Positions 1 to 12,790 of a stretch of 64,000 bases of DNA are shown here, piece by piece. A program made the translations under genes and the position numbers. The first letter of the stretch is position 1. Every line of letters begins with the position of its first letter. This stretch comes from Hofstenia miamia (lineage: Eukaryota > Xenacoelomorpha > Acoela), in contig SCFE01000091.1 in NCBI GenBank assembly GCA_004352715.1, forward strand, positions 1,632,404 through 1,696,403, in the 5' to 3' direction. The notes under the pieces are model-generated. The model made no database searches and was not told where the DNA came from. It saw nothing but the letters and a program-made list of their open reading frames with translations.

Positions 1-279
1 TCACCTTTGAAGATAAAGCTCACACAACATGTACTCCAATAGAATACTTAAGTGAACCAAATTGCATATTTTTCAAATTTTAGTGCTAATTTCAAGATTT
101 CTTGTAAGAACTTGAAAGAACTTGAAAATTTTTTAAAGTTTAAATTGGTGACAGCTCCATTGGATAAACTAAAATGCATTTTACAAACTTAGTTTTGAAT
201 TTTTTGCAAATTTTTATTGAATATTATTAAATATTATTTACGAAAATTATCTACTATTTCAAATTGAAGTGGGTTTTCC

Positions 280-1184
280 TAGAGGTGGAAGCCGGCCGGC
301 ACTGCAACCGAACTTGATCACCCTTAATTTTACTTCACCGGTCAAAACCGGTTATTTTGAGATGTTTCTCTGGTCATCATCTAATTTAATTAAATATCAT
401 TATAAATACACTGTAGTTCACAATAATTTAACTTTACAGTTGTGCGAAAAAGTTGGTAGATCAAATATTCAATTCACTAACGTGGGTCAAGTCGCCTTTT
501 TTGTATCAATTCTAGTGCATAAATTAATAGTGCCATCGAACATTTAATTTTGATTCATTGGAAGGTATTGTCTAAATATGAGCTCTAAGGATCTAAATAT
601 CTAAACAAAAACACCATATATAATTGTAACTTTTTAAAATAAAATTTTTGTTTTTCATGAAACTGAAAAGCCCTATTGCTTACCTCAAAAAGGAAAATCA
701 CCACATAGATAAATTTAACTGATCTGATTAAATATGAATACAAGTACGGTGAAATCGTGAAGATAACTTAGACAATTCTACTACCCTAAATAAATTTTTA
801 AACTGCTTCTTAAAAATGATCCCTGAACATTTTGTTGTTTATTTGGTACAATCAAGCGCATGCACGTAGACTAGTACATTGTAGCTTATAATGTGTAAGG
901 CATCCCTTAAATGAGCAATGAGTTATTTGGGGTTAATCCGATAACTTAAACACGTATGCTTTCAGTACACGTTCTTTCAACTGTACAAATGCATTATGTA
1001 ATTGAAAAAAAGGCTGTAAACAGCAGTGCCGGTCAAAACCGGACAAATAGAGAATTGAAAATATAAAGCGGTCAAAACCGGTACTTTATAATGTGAGGAC
1101 CGGTCAAACCAGGTAGCCCCGTGAACGTAGCACTGGCACTGTCTCTCTCATGGGCGCCAATTGAGGGTTCTGCTTCCATCTCTG
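280..1184. mobile_element. degenerate hAT-like non-autonomous element
   Basis: The left end reads tagaggtggaagc and the right end, on the opposite strand, reads cagagatggaagc. This is a 13-bp terminal inverted repeat with 2 mismatches and the hAT-type 'CAGNGRTGG' start. I see no coding sequence inside and no clean 8-bp target duplication: ggttttcc on the left against cattctct on the right. The interior holds four copies of ccggtcaaaaccgg or a close variant (338-351, 1029-1042, 1068-1081, 1100-1113). Assignment to hAT is an inference from the termini alone. Confidence 0.38.
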
Positions 1185-1259
1185 CATTCTCTATCTCTTC
1201 CCTGCATACCTTAAAAAACTAAGTTTTTTAGTATGCAAAAAATACGTTTTTAATAATGC

Positions 1260-1665
1260 ATACCAAATGAACATAATCGGTGTGTCCATATTCTAAAACA
1301 ATTTTCTCTAAGCTATCAAGAAATTTATTAATTTTTTATATTGATGCATCTATGGGTAAACGTGCTCCCCTGACATGGTCATCATTTGTGCTGAAAATAT
1401 TCTTGTGAAAACATTAACTCTTTTTCAAGAAAACATCAGATTCTTTAGCTAATTTCAAATGCTCCTCATATCTAATGTCCAGATGATAAGGAGGTTTAAA
1501 TCCTATGGGAACAACAACTGACCTCAGTGTTTTTGCTTTCTGTAGATAGACCAACGATTGAAATATACAGTCCGTAAAGTCAGAATGAAAGATGAGACAC
1601 TCCTCTATCTTATTGTGTTTAAATCATCTTTACTAGTTCGTGAGATCTTTGAAGAATCATGAAAG
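1260..1665 (-). repeat. dispersed repeat family, copy A
   Basis: This block of about 400 bp is collinear with 59930-60345. Shared landmarks, in order, are 'ttttctctaagctatcaagaa', 'gaaaatattcttg...aaac', 'gataaggaggtttaaatc', 'tgtagatagacc' and 'ctttactagttcgtgagat'. The reverse-oriented relatives are at 28050-28520 and in part 30430-30750. No coding frame is visible. Copy D lies just upstream of a dead Tc1-like transposase, so the family may be the 5' non-coding part of such an element. Confidence 0.5.
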
Positions 1666-2593
1666 ATTGTAAAAATTTCTAGGGTAATTTAGTGTAAAGA
1701 ATTTTTTATTAGTATTAGGTGTAAATGTAGTAATGTGCGGCTTACGTGTGGTCATTGTAATGGCAATATTATTCCCTGAGGTAGGGCCCATAACGGACAC
1801 GGACAAATGTGTACGGCCACTGGCTTCTATGCTCCGGCCACGGGCCAGGCATATGGGCTCTGCATGAATGTTGGTTGTTGTTGTTCGGGGATTTTAATAA
1901 TTAAAATGATTTTTTGATGTACATTAAGTCTATTCTATACATATCTATGTTTATGTATTTTGTGTAACACTAACCTTCCTGAATATTTATAGTAGAAATA
2001 ACAGCACTGTACACTACCTTAATCAATTTTAAGGAATTCCACTTCACTGTCATCGTCTGATATTGTATTAATAAAAACATAGTACTTATGTACCTTGTAA
2101 AGTAAGAAACATGAGTTATAACTTCAGAAGGCGAATTAATGTAATTTACATATTTTACAATGTCACATAAGCAGTGTAGTGTAATTTGAATTTAATTATT
2201 TTCTTAGTGTTTGATGTGTTGTCAATTATTGTAAGGGCCCGGATATATATATATATAAAATTTCGAAAATGTGCTTTAAAAGATAAATAAAAACTAAGTT
2301 AAGGGAAAAGATATTCAATTATCAATGTATAAAGTTTTATACTAATAAACACATAAATGATACTTCAAGTGATCAGCAGTCATGGACATTCGTTGGGGTG
2401 CCTGATTTGACCCACATAGACTAAAGGCACATTTTTGTATATAGGAACATTTAAAGGTTTGACATCAATAGCATGGATTTTTTTATAACTTCGGATCGTA
2501 AATCGGAATTTCCTGTAAAAATGGCATCCAGCTTTTCTTTGTATTTCTCCACCTGTATTAATTCTTAGACATGATCGAGTACTCAATTTGACT
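1666..2593. other. intergenic, no feature recognised
   Basis: AT-rich sequence with one GC-richer patch at about 1780-1860 and a short (AT)n run at about 2243-2257. I see no supported gene. Confidence 0.5.
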
Positions 2594-4063
2594 CAGAGAT
2601 GGCATTGGATCGGATACGGATCGGATCGGACCTACATTTCGATAAAATTTCGAATCTGTTTCGGATGCAAACAATTTTAATAATTGTGTATATTGTACAT
2701 CTTATACATTACGCACAATTTTACATTGAATGCCACTTTAAGTGTGTTAATAATCTTTCTAAGTGAAATTTTGTAATTGATTTCATTGTTCATACAACAA
2801 GTTATTCCTTCCCATAACTTATAAAATTTGTGAAATTGCGATTCATGTTAGCCATCACATAATGATGAAATTGTACAGCACCCAAAAACATTTGTTTGTA
2901 TAAACTTGCAAATGGAAAATCAAAAGAAACACAGAGAAGCAAGTGGAATACCTTAATTGCTGCAAACACCGCCAAAATTTAATGATCTCTGATATAATTT
3001 GGGATGCTCTTCAATCAAAAAATGTAAGATGCACTATAAAATCACTAATACAAACATTTCTAGTGAGCCATACATCTTTGGAATAGCAATAATAGGGTAT
3101 TAATTTATTTAATGTTGCTATTATATAATTTAAAATTTGTAATCGAATCTAGAATCCAATTTCAATGAAAAGTAAAATTCAAAATTTATATTTAAATTTC
3201 AAATTTAGTTTGAAAAAATGAATTTTTCTATCACGAATTTTAATACGCTCTACCACAATTTTTTTTAATGTCTTGCAATACATAGTTTGTTATTTACTTT
3301 GCCATTGTTTGTGCTATTCTTGTTTTTATCGCCTTAGTTGCAATTTTGAACTAAGTTTTATATTGTTGCTTGAAACATCTTCAATTCTCAATTCATAGTA
3401 GCACTGCAAAATTGTGATTTTTTATTTGAACATAATATAATTAATAGGATGGTAATGCCATAACTAAACTATTTAAACTCTAAACTTATTGGAGTTTTGG
3501 CAGAGCAATTATCAATTTCCACTCATAGTCAAAGTCATATCAATCAGAAACGGATTTGTTTCTTGTGGGTGGACAATTGGCCGAAAGTTTTAGGTTCATT
3601 TTATTATCGTTAACAAAAACATTTCTTGAATTTCTTTGTTTGCTTTAACAAAATTGACTGTATTACATTGTAGTACTAAAAGAGCATTTGAATACTATTG
3701 TACATTTCAAAATTTTACATTCATTTTTAAACACATAATACAGTATGTATAGAATTCATTACATTTGAGTTGATCTGCATGCACTATTGCGTGTCGTCCC
3801 ATTTTTCCAATACCTCGGTCCAAGCCCGATCCTGTCCTCACCGGTGTATCGTATGTGTTCATATTTGATCTAAAGACAGTGTTGAGCACTTAAAATTTTC
3901 TATTCGCATTTGAAAAAACATGTATATATTTTAAGTCCGTACTTATGTATTTTTAGAATACTTATTTATATTCAGACCCGTTTGGATGGAAAACTAAAAT
4001 TCTTTTAAAAATTCGGATCTGATCGGATCAGATCCTAAAATGTTGGATCCGATTCCATCTTTC
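2594..4063. mobile_element. hAT-like non-autonomous element, 1.47 kb
   Basis: The left terminus is cagagatggcattggatcgg and the right terminus read in reverse is gaaagatggaatcggatcc, so the ends are inverted around 'agatgg...atcggat'. Both subterminal regions are rich in 'ggatcgga' words. The direct repeat actcaatttgact (2581-2593) and actcaacttgact (4064-4076) directly abuts the two ends, 12 of 13 matching. That is longer than the 8 bp expected of hAT, so the superfamily is unsure. There is no transposase inside. The right end recurs at about 8700 in the second haplotype copy. Confidence 0.5.
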
Positions 4064-4700
4064 ACTCAACTTGACTGCAAAGAAATAACAGCCCTTGCAG
4101 GTGCATTATAGTTTCAGGAAGAAACTGAAAGATACCGTAATGAAACACAATTCCTAAATCAAGTTGACGTCCAGCAAGTAAAATAAGTTTTAAAATAATT
4201 GTTAGTCTTCACTTTCAAGGTGTTGCAGAAAAAGATAACATTCAGTGAAATCTTTGGCATCTGTGATATTCGCTTGTGAAATAGGATGGAATATGTGTGT
4301 GCTATCATAGAAATATATCTTAAGAAAACTGTGTCCGAATGTGCGTAAAAATATGCTTCATTCTCTAAGCATATACATTTAAATACTACCCCTTAAATAG
4401 TTATGATGTTTAATGCACGCTTTCTCAATAATTGATAATACTTTTTGATTAATCTACTGATAAACGGGACTTAATTATGACATTATAGTTGTATAATTAT
4501 AAACTTCTCAGTGATGTCAACAAAAAACTTCATTTTGTTTTTAATGTAAACTTCATTGTTGGTTATGACAGTATAAGCATGTTTTTTTATAACACAGTTT
4601 AAGGTTTTCTTGTTACATCAAGCAAATTTTAGTTAAATAAAATTATTTACATGCAAAGTGTTATAATGTTAACATCTACAATTGTAGATTTTGGCACGAA

Positions 4701-5302
4701 AATAAAGGATTATCTGTCCTGACCAATGAGTGGTAAACCATAGTAATTCTCTTGCTGGGATGGGATTTCTTTGTGTCTAAGTGCTAAAGAGTGGAAATTT
4801 GATTGGAAACCATTCATACTATGAATTTAATTGCCAGACCGTTCGCACGGAAAGTGCAATTAGGAGCAGATTTTCATTGTTTTTTAATGCACAACATAGT
4901 TTGTTAAAGTGAATTTTGCAAGTAATTGCAGCAAATCATGCATGGTGTTATTCTCTTCCTCTTATAATTTTGAAATTTTGACGTCTGTCTAGATTTAGGG
5001 GAGGCCATGCCCCCCTAAATGGCGCCACTGCACTTCATTTCAAAATTTGTGCAAAAAAGAAGCATTTATATAGTTCAATAGGATTTATCAACACGGATAA
5101 AGGTAAAATTTGGCTTATGTTATTGAATTAGTAGCAAATTATAGATTGCATCGTGGGTCAAAACTCGTATCTGGAAACTTCTCGCTGTTCACTTATTCAT
5201 TCATCTTATTTCATATATATATATATATATATTGAACTAAAAAAACTTACTTGCTATAAATTTTGGTATTGATCCTTGAGTTATAGGCAAAGTCTAACCA
5301 AT
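4701..5302. other. ~600-bp insertion present only in haplotype copy 1
   Basis: Copy 2 joins 'ttttggcacgaa' straight to 'ttttcaaaatacat' at about 9364, whereas copy 1 has about 600 bp between these words. The insert includes an (AT)n run (5213-5232) and a short inverted stretch, 'taggggaggc...gcccccctaaat', followed by 'ccactg'. I found no clear target duplication at its ends, so it could equally be a deletion in the other haplotype. Confidence 0.6.
5213..5232. repeat. (AT)n microsatellite
   Basis: A perfect AT dinucleotide run inside the haplotype-specific insertion. Confidence 0.9.
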
Positions 5303-6230
5303 TTTCAAAATACATATTTGACTCAATAGTTGCAATGAGAGAAATAGAAAGCTGGTGGGTATTTTGAGCGATTGGAAGCAAACTTAGCTGTGTAGGAATA
5401 CGCCCAAACGACTAATAGTCTATTGAACGTATGTTTTCTTTTAGTGCAGGCCCGTAAATTTGTTAATTTCATTGTTGTAACATTGCTCCTAATAATGCAA
5501 TTCAAAGGTCTATTTTGCCTATATTTTCAAAAAAATTTCGCGGGGCTTAACACCGCTTTTGGTCACTTACTTGATCACTATCCGAGATGACCTCACAAGT
5601 CAAAAAATCCGCTTACGCCCATGTATGCAACAAAAATAAAATGGTGTACAGGCTTGGTAAAATTTTAGTTTATATTATAAAGAAAGTCGAAATTCCATCA
5701 ACACCTTCTAAATGTGCATCAACCCCCTTAGGTGATTATGCTGGCTACGGGCCTGTTTTATTGTGCATAATATATAAATGGAATAAGCATTTACATCTAC
5801 TATAAGTATGTGAGTCATTTGAAATGAGCTATAAATGTCAAATTCTTATTTGAGTAAAGCCTGCTTCAAAATTTTTCCAGAAAAATAGCAATAAGGCAAA
5901 TGTGCAAGAGTCTTTCGCTGGGCAATCTGGCTAACCTCCATATCTAATGAAAAGGCATGATTCCTCGAATGCATATTTTCGTATTGTATTGTTTATAATG
6001 AGGCACTAAATTAGTAATTTATATATGACGTTGTTACATGGTTGTAAATCATAAACCCTCTGAAAAGAGTCTATTTGCGCAGAAATAATAACTAAGTGCT
6101 ATTGCAAAAATGCAAGAAAATGCACTAAATAGAGATTTGTTTGAAAGTATGTTTGAAGCTTTCCTCAGGCCATTGCCATGATATTACATGCTTTCAATGT
6201 GATTATTTATTTATCTATTGAAGGCAACAC

Positions 6231-7230
6231 NNNNNNNNNNNNNNNNNNNNNNNNNNNNNNNNNNNNNNNNNNNNNNNNNNNNNNNNNNNNNNNNNNNNNN
6301 NNNNNNNNNNNNNNNNNNNNNNNNNNNNNNNNNNNNNNNNNNNNNNNNNNNNNNNNNNNNNNNNNNNNNNNNNNNNNNNNNNNNNNNNNNNNNNNNNNNN
6401 NNNNNNNNNNNNNNNNNNNNNNNNNNNNNNNNNNNNNNNNNNNNNNNNNNNNNNNNNNNNNNNNNNNNNNNNNNNNNNNNNNNNNNNNNNNNNNNNNNNN
6501 NNNNNNNNNNNNNNNNNNNNNNNNNNNNNNNNNNNNNNNNNNNNNNNNNNNNNNNNNNNNNNNNNNNNNNNNNNNNNNNNNNNNNNNNNNNNNNNNNNNN
6601 NNNNNNNNNNNNNNNNNNNNNNNNNNNNNNNNNNNNNNNNNNNNNNNNNNNNNNNNNNNNNNNNNNNNNNNNNNNNNNNNNNNNNNNNNNNNNNNNNNNN
6701 NNNNNNNNNNNNNNNNNNNNNNNNNNNNNNNNNNNNNNNNNNNNNNNNNNNNNNNNNNNNNNNNNNNNNNNNNNNNNNNNNNNNNNNNNNNNNNNNNNNN
6801 NNNNNNNNNNNNNNNNNNNNNNNNNNNNNNNNNNNNNNNNNNNNNNNNNNNNNNNNNNNNNNNNNNNNNNNNNNNNNNNNNNNNNNNNNNNNNNNNNNNN
6901 NNNNNNNNNNNNNNNNNNNNNNNNNNNNNNNNNNNNNNNNNNNNNNNNNNNNNNNNNNNNNNNNNNNNNNNNNNNNNNNNNNNNNNNNNNNNNNNNNNNN
7001 NNNNNNNNNNNNNNNNNNNNNNNNNNNNNNNNNNNNNNNNNNNNNNNNNNNNNNNNNNNNNNNNNNNNNNNNNNNNNNNNNNNNNNNNNNNNNNNNNNNN
7101 NNNNNNNNNNNNNNNNNNNNNNNNNNNNNNNNNNNNNNNNNNNNNNNNNNNNNNNNNNNNNNNNNNNNNNNNNNNNNNNNNNNNNNNNNNNNNNNNNNNN
7201 NNNNNNNNNNNNNNNNNNNNNNNNNNNNNN
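6231..7230. other. assembly gap, 1,000 N
   Basis: Exactly 1,000 N, the usual placeholder for a gap of unknown size. The flanking sequence is duplicated on both sides, so the true gap is probably absent or negative. Confidence 0.95.
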
Positions 7231-10200
7231 CGGATCGGACCTACATTTCGATAAAATTTCGAATCTGTTTCGGATGCAAACAATTTTAATAATTGTGTAT
7301 ATTGTACATCTTATACATTACGCACAATTTTACATTGAATGCCACTTTAAGTGTGTTAATAATCTTTCTAAGTGAAATTTTGTAATTGATTTCATTGTTC
7401 ATACAACAAGTTATTCCTTCCCATAACTTATAAAATCTGTGAAATTGCGATTCATGTTAGCCATCATATAATGATGAAATTGTACAGCACCCAAAAACAT
7501 TTGTTTGTATAAACTTGCAAATGGAAAATCAAAAGAAACACAGAGAAGCAAGTGGAATACCTTAATTGCTGCAAACACCGCCAAAATTTAATGATCTCTG
7601 ATATAATTTGGGATGCTCTTCAATCAAAAAATGTAAGATGCACTATAAAATCACTAATACAAACATTTCTAGTGAGCCATACATCTTTGGAATAGCAATA
7701 ATAGGGTATTAATTTATTTAATGTTGCTATTATATAATTTAAAATTTGTAATCGAATCTAGAATCCAATTTCAATGAAAAGTAAAATTCAAAATTTATAT
7801 TTAAATTTCAAATTTAGTTTGAAAAAATGAATTTTTCTATCACGAATTTTAATACGCTCTACCACAATTTTTTTTAATGTCTTGCAATACATAGTTTGTT
7901 ATTTACTTTGCCATTGTTTGTGCTATTCTTGTTTTCATCACCTTAGCTGCAATTTTGAACTAAGTTTTATATTGTTGCTTGAAACAACTTCAATTCTCAA
8001 TTCATAGTAGCATTGCAAAATTGTGATTTTTTATTTGAACATAATATAATTAATAGGGCGGTAATACAATAACTCAACTATTTAAACAATATAAATATAT
8101 TATGATTATAGTGGATGGCAATTTTAGAAATTAGATTATTACAAAGCTTACAAATAAGCAAAAAAATTAATTTATTGGAGTTTTGGCGGAGCAATTATCA
8201 ATTTCCGCTTACAGTCAAAGTCATATCAATCAGTAACGGATTTGCTTCTTGTGGGTGGACAATAAATTTCAAACATAAATGGACATTGGCCGCGTTTTAG
8301 GTCCATTTTACTATCGTTGACAAAAACATTTCTGGAATTTCTTTGTTTGCTTTAATACTATTGTACATTTCAAAATTTTACATTCATTTTTAAACACATA
8401 ATACAGTATGTATAGAATTCACTACATTTGAGTTGATCTGCATGCACTATTGCGTGTCGTCCCATTTTTTCAATACCTCGGTCCAAGCCCGATCCTGTCC
8501 TCACCGGTGTATCGTATGTGTTCATATTTGATCTAAAGACAGTGTTGAGCACTTAAAATTTTCTATTCGCATTTGAAAAAACATGTATATATTTTAAATC
8601 CGTACTTATGTATTTTTAGAATACTTATTTATATTCAGACCCGTTTGGATGGAAAACTAAAATTCTTTTAAAAATTCGGATCTGATCGGATCAGATCCTA
8701 AAATGTTGGATCCGATTCCATCTTTCACTCAACTTGACTGCAAAGAAATAACAGCCCTTGCAGGTGCATTATAGTTTCAGGAAGAAACTGAAAGATACCG
8801 TAATGAAACACAATTCCTAAATCAAGTTGACGTCCAGCAAGTAAAATAAGTTTTAAAATAATTGTTAGTCTTCACTTTCAAGGTGTTGCAGAAAAAGATA
8901 ACATTCAGTGAAATCTTTGGCATCTGTGATATTCGCTTGTGAAATAGGATGGAATATGTGTGTGCTATCATAGAAATATATCTTAAGAAAACTGTGTCCG
9001 AATGTGCGTAAAAATATGCTTCATTCTCTAAGCATATACATTTAAATACTACCCCTTAAATAGTTATGATGTTTAATGCACGCTTTCTCAATAATTGATA
9101 ATACTTTTTGATTAATCTACTGATAAACGGGACTTAATTATGACATTATAGTTGTATAATTATAAACTTCTCAGTGCTGTCAACAAAAAACTTCATTTTG
9201 TTTTTAATGTAAACTTCATTGTTGGTTATGACAGTATAAGCATGTTTTTTTATAACACAGTTTAAGGTTTTCTTGTTACATCAAGCAAATTTTAGTTAAA
9301 TAAAATTATTTACATGCAAAGTGTTATAATGTTAACATCTACAATTGTAGATTTTGGCACGAATTTTCAAAATACATATTTGACTCAATAGTTGCAATGA
9401 GAGAAATAGAAAGCTGGTGGGTATTTTGAGCGATTGGAAGCAAACTTAGCTGTGTAGGAATACGCCCAAACGACTAATAGTCTATTGAACGTATGTTTTG
9501 TTTTAGTGCAGGCCCGTAAATTTGTTAATTTCATTGTTGTAACATTGCTCCTAATAATGCAATTCAAAGGTCTATTTTGCCTATATTTTCAAAAAAATTT
9601 CGCGGGGCTTAACACCGCTTTTGGTCACTTACTTGATCACTATCCGAGATGACCTCACAAGTCAAAAAATCCGCTTACGCCCATGTATGCAACAAAAATA
9701 AAATGGTGTACAGGCTTGGTAAAATTTTAGTTTATATTATAAAGAAAGTCGAAATTCCATCAACACCTTCTAAATGTGCATCAACCCCCTTAGGTGATTA
9801 TGCTGGCTACGGGCCTGTTTTATTGTGCATAATATATAAATGGAATAAGCATTTACATCTACTATAAGTATGTGAGTCATTTGAAATGAGCTATAAATGT
9901 CAAATTCTTATTTGAGTAAAGCCTGCTTCAAAATTTTTCCAGAAAAATAGCAATAAGGCAAATGTGCAAGAGTCTTTCGCTGGGCAATCTGGCTAACCTC
10001 CATATCTAATGAAAAGGCATGATTCCTCGAATGCATATTTTCGTATTGTATTGTTTATAATGAGGCACTAAATTAGTAATTTATATATGACGTTGTTACA
10101 TGGTTGTAAATCATAAACCCTCTGAAAAGAGTCTATTTGCGCAGAAATAATAACTAAGTGCTATTGCAAAAATGCAAGAAAATGCACTAAATAGAGATTT

Positions 10201-10292
10201 GTTTGAAAGTATGTTTGAAGCTTTCCTCAGGCCATTGCCATGATATTACATGCTTTCAATGTGATTATTTATTTATCTATTGAAGGCAACAC
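7231..10292. repeat. locus copy 2 of unmerged haplotype pair
   Basis: Collinear with 2622-6230. Differences include about 77 bp extra near 8071-8170, about 24 bp extra near 8263-8286, loss of about 45 bp relative to 3648-3692, and absence of the 600-bp insert of copy 1. It continues without a break into unique sequence after 10292. Confidence 0.85.
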
Positions 10293-11030
10293 ATTGTAAA
10301 CAGTTTAGTTTCAAAGAGAAAGGCTGGGCTCGCAATTCAAAGGTACGGATTATTTATTTATTGCATCAGAATTCATTTTATGTTACCACTAAAAATGCTA
10401 ACATCAGTTATGCTCTATTAGTGAATATCTATTAGAAAGTAATGTAGTAATCACTTATCTCCCCAACCGTGATTTGAAATTAAGTTTGACATTTGGCATT
10501 GAACCATGAGTTTGAAGAGATTTGATTTCAACAAAAAATTTTAGACATTATTTAACATACTTTTTATGTCTTTGACAATATGAGGCAAGCAGTTCGTAAT
10601 TATAGAAGCCTAAAATGTCGATTTTATTTACATACTAATTTCGTTCTGCAAAAAACAGCTAATTAGCAACACTAATTATGGCGAATTTTTGGCCGAAATA
10701 AACAAATATTGCCAGAAGAAAGACCAAATTTGAAATGGTTTTAAGAAACCTAAAAAACGAAAAAATTGTATTTCATCGAGATACAGAAATTATGAGTAAA
10801 TATGTACATGCACAACAAACAAATATAAGATGAACACTTAAACCAAGTCTCTTTGTACAATTTTGAAATTTGACTGAAATTGAATACATTTATATATTTT
10901 TGATTTCATACCAAGTATTGATAAAAAAATTGTCCTACTCATGACTAACTTAAGCTTAAAAATTTTATGACTATCCTTGGTTTTAATGCAGAGCTCAATA
11001 TCTTTTGCAATTCGAAGAGTACACTCTTTA
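10293..11030. other. intergenic, no feature recognised
   Basis: AT-rich unique sequence. I see no coding frame, RNA gene or terminal repeats. Confidence 0.5.
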
Positions 11031-11034
11031 AATT

Positions 11035-11335
11035 TTCTAGGTAAAACACCTAAAATAGCACCTAGATTTTTAGGTAAAAAAGGCGCACCTAGATGTTAGG
11101 TAAAATACCTAAAATTTGGACACCCTAATATTTAGGGAGAATACCGAAAATATTCTAGGTATTTTTCCAAAATTTTGTGTCTCTGTATTACCTAAAATCT
11201 AGGTATGCCTTCTTCACCTAGAAATCCAGGAGATTTTTTGGTGTCTCAATTCTAAGTATTTTACCTAAAAATCTAGGTGATTTTTTTAGGCATTTACATT
11301 TAGGGAAAATATCTAAAATATTTTACCTATTTTTT
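11035..11335. repeat. hairpin-forming element of aggta/tacct words
   Basis: Dense alternation of 'aggtaaaa', 'acctaaaat', 'ctaggt' and 'tttaggg' makes this 300-bp block close to an inverted repeat centred near 11150. The left outer end 'ctaggtaaaacacctaaaat' faces 'tctaaaatattttaccta' at the right outer end, and 'ggacacc...' left of centre faces 'gtgtctc' right of it. No coding sequence. It looks like a MITE or foldback relic. I could not find a convincing target duplication. Confidence 0.45.
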
Positions 11336-11837
11336 TCTAAATGTTTGTGTAGATGCCAAAAATTAATTGATTTCTTTGAAATGTAATCCTATATACACAC
11401 AGTCTTAAATTGTACTAATGTTCAAAAATGTTTTGTACATTAAAGATCAAAACAAAATCTATGTTACAATGGATTTTGCATTACTTTTGAGTTTACGTAC
11501 AGAATTCTGACATTCAATGAGAATGCTATCTGTATAATGGTAATGCAGTCCATACAGCAGTTATCAATTAAAATCCGCAAATGTTTTACTTCGGTATTGG
11601 AGCAACAATTGAGACAGTGAGAAAGCTGAACTATTCTGTCAATGGCTTCTAAAATTGATTCAACAGCAATAATTTCTTTATTATAAGTAAAAAAGTTTGA
11701 TTCAGAGTCGCCAAAATCACTCCAGAAATCTTCCATCACCTAAATAGAGAAACCAACGTCAGAAAAGTTCATTTAATGTAGTTATACCATGCAATCAACA
11801 TAAAATGAATTTTATGTTTACACCTTGCAAAACATAA

Positions 11838-11867
11838 TTATATATTTATATATATATATATATATAT
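11838..11867. repeat. (AT)n microsatellite at gap edge
   Basis: A TA run that ends directly at the N gap starting at 11868. The repeat is the likely cause of the break. Confidence 0.85.
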
Positions 11868-12353
11868 NNNNNNNNNNNNNNNNNNNNNNNNNNNNNNNNN
11901 NNNNNNNNNNNNNNNNNNNNNNNNNNNNNNNNNNNNNNNNNNNNNNNNNNNNNNNNNNNNNNNNNNNNNNNNNNNNNNNNNNNNNNNNNNNNNNNNNNNN
12001 NNNNNNNNNNNNNNNNNNNNNNNNNNNNNNNNNNNNNNNNNNNNNNNNNNNNNNNNNNNNNNNNNNNNNNNNNNNNNNNNNNNNNNNNNNNNNNNNNNNN
12101 NNNNNNNNNNNNNNNNNNNNNNNNNNNNNNNNNNNNNNNNNNNNNNNNNNNNNNNNNNNNNNNNNNNNNNNNNNNNNNNNNNNNNNNNNNNNNNNNNNNN
12201 NNNNNNNNNNNNNNNNNNNNNNNNNNNNNNNNNNNNNNNNNNNNNNNNNNNNNNNNNNNNNNNNNNNNNNNNNNNNNNNNNNNNNNNNNNNNNNNNNNNN
12301 NNNNNNNNNNNNNNNNNNNNNNNNNNNNNNNNNNNNNNNNNNNNNNNNNNNNN
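11868..12353. other. assembly gap, 486 N
   Basis: A run of N with a non-round length, so a size estimated from paired or long reads. Confidence 0.95.
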
Positions 12354-12790
12354 TCAGATATTGTTTTCTGATAAAGAATTTTAATCTATTACAGAGAGCA
12401 ATGCCGAATTTATGTGCGTAACTGCAATTATTTTTCAGTGATGCATTTGAAATGTATATGCGTGTATATTCACTGGAAATATGATCCTAATATATAATAT
12501 GTTTAAAATATAATATATAATTATATTTTAGGAACAATAATTACAATCTATAATTGCCCAACAGGTTTAACCCCAAGAATTTTGTTTCCAGTTTCTTAAA
12601 TTGATGTCGACTGAAATTGAGTTATATAGATAAGATTGTTCTGTGTCAATTTGTTTTGAAATATGTCATGTACAAAGAAAAAAACACAAATATTATATTG
12701 AGGACAAAATTACCCAAAACAGCTAAAAAAACATCTATTGTTGACCTTAAACTCTACAGATGATGTGCAGATGTCAAAAGCTGATTCTTT

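Larger units (their letters stand above)
2622..6230. repeat. locus copy 1 of unmerged haplotype pair
   Basis: This segment is repeated in the same order and orientation at 7231-10292, directly across a 1,000-N gap. The copy ends exactly at the gap with 'gaaggcaacac', and copy 2 runs on past that word. Most stretches match base for base, broken by indels. This is the pattern of two haplotypes placed in series by the assembler, not of a tandem duplication. Small reading frames inside have no recognisable product. Confidence 0.85.

Noticed and set aside
269-547. Open frame of 92 codons on the plus strand
   Set aside because: It lies inside a degenerate hAT-like element, has no recognisable motif, and its composition looks like translated AT-rich non-coding DNA.
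6178-7375. Long open frames across 6.2-7.4 kb
   Set aside because: They consist almost entirely of the 1,000-N gap.
5587-9867. Identical 72-codon frames at 5587-5805 and 9649-9867 looking like a conserved duplicated gene
   Set aside because: They are the two copies of an unmerged haplotype pair, so conservation between them is not evidence of coding. No family motif is present.
11464-11739. 91-codon minus-strand frame with several Cys residues
   Set aside because: Cys spacing does not match a known finger, there is no splice or homology support, and the length is within chance for this much sequence.
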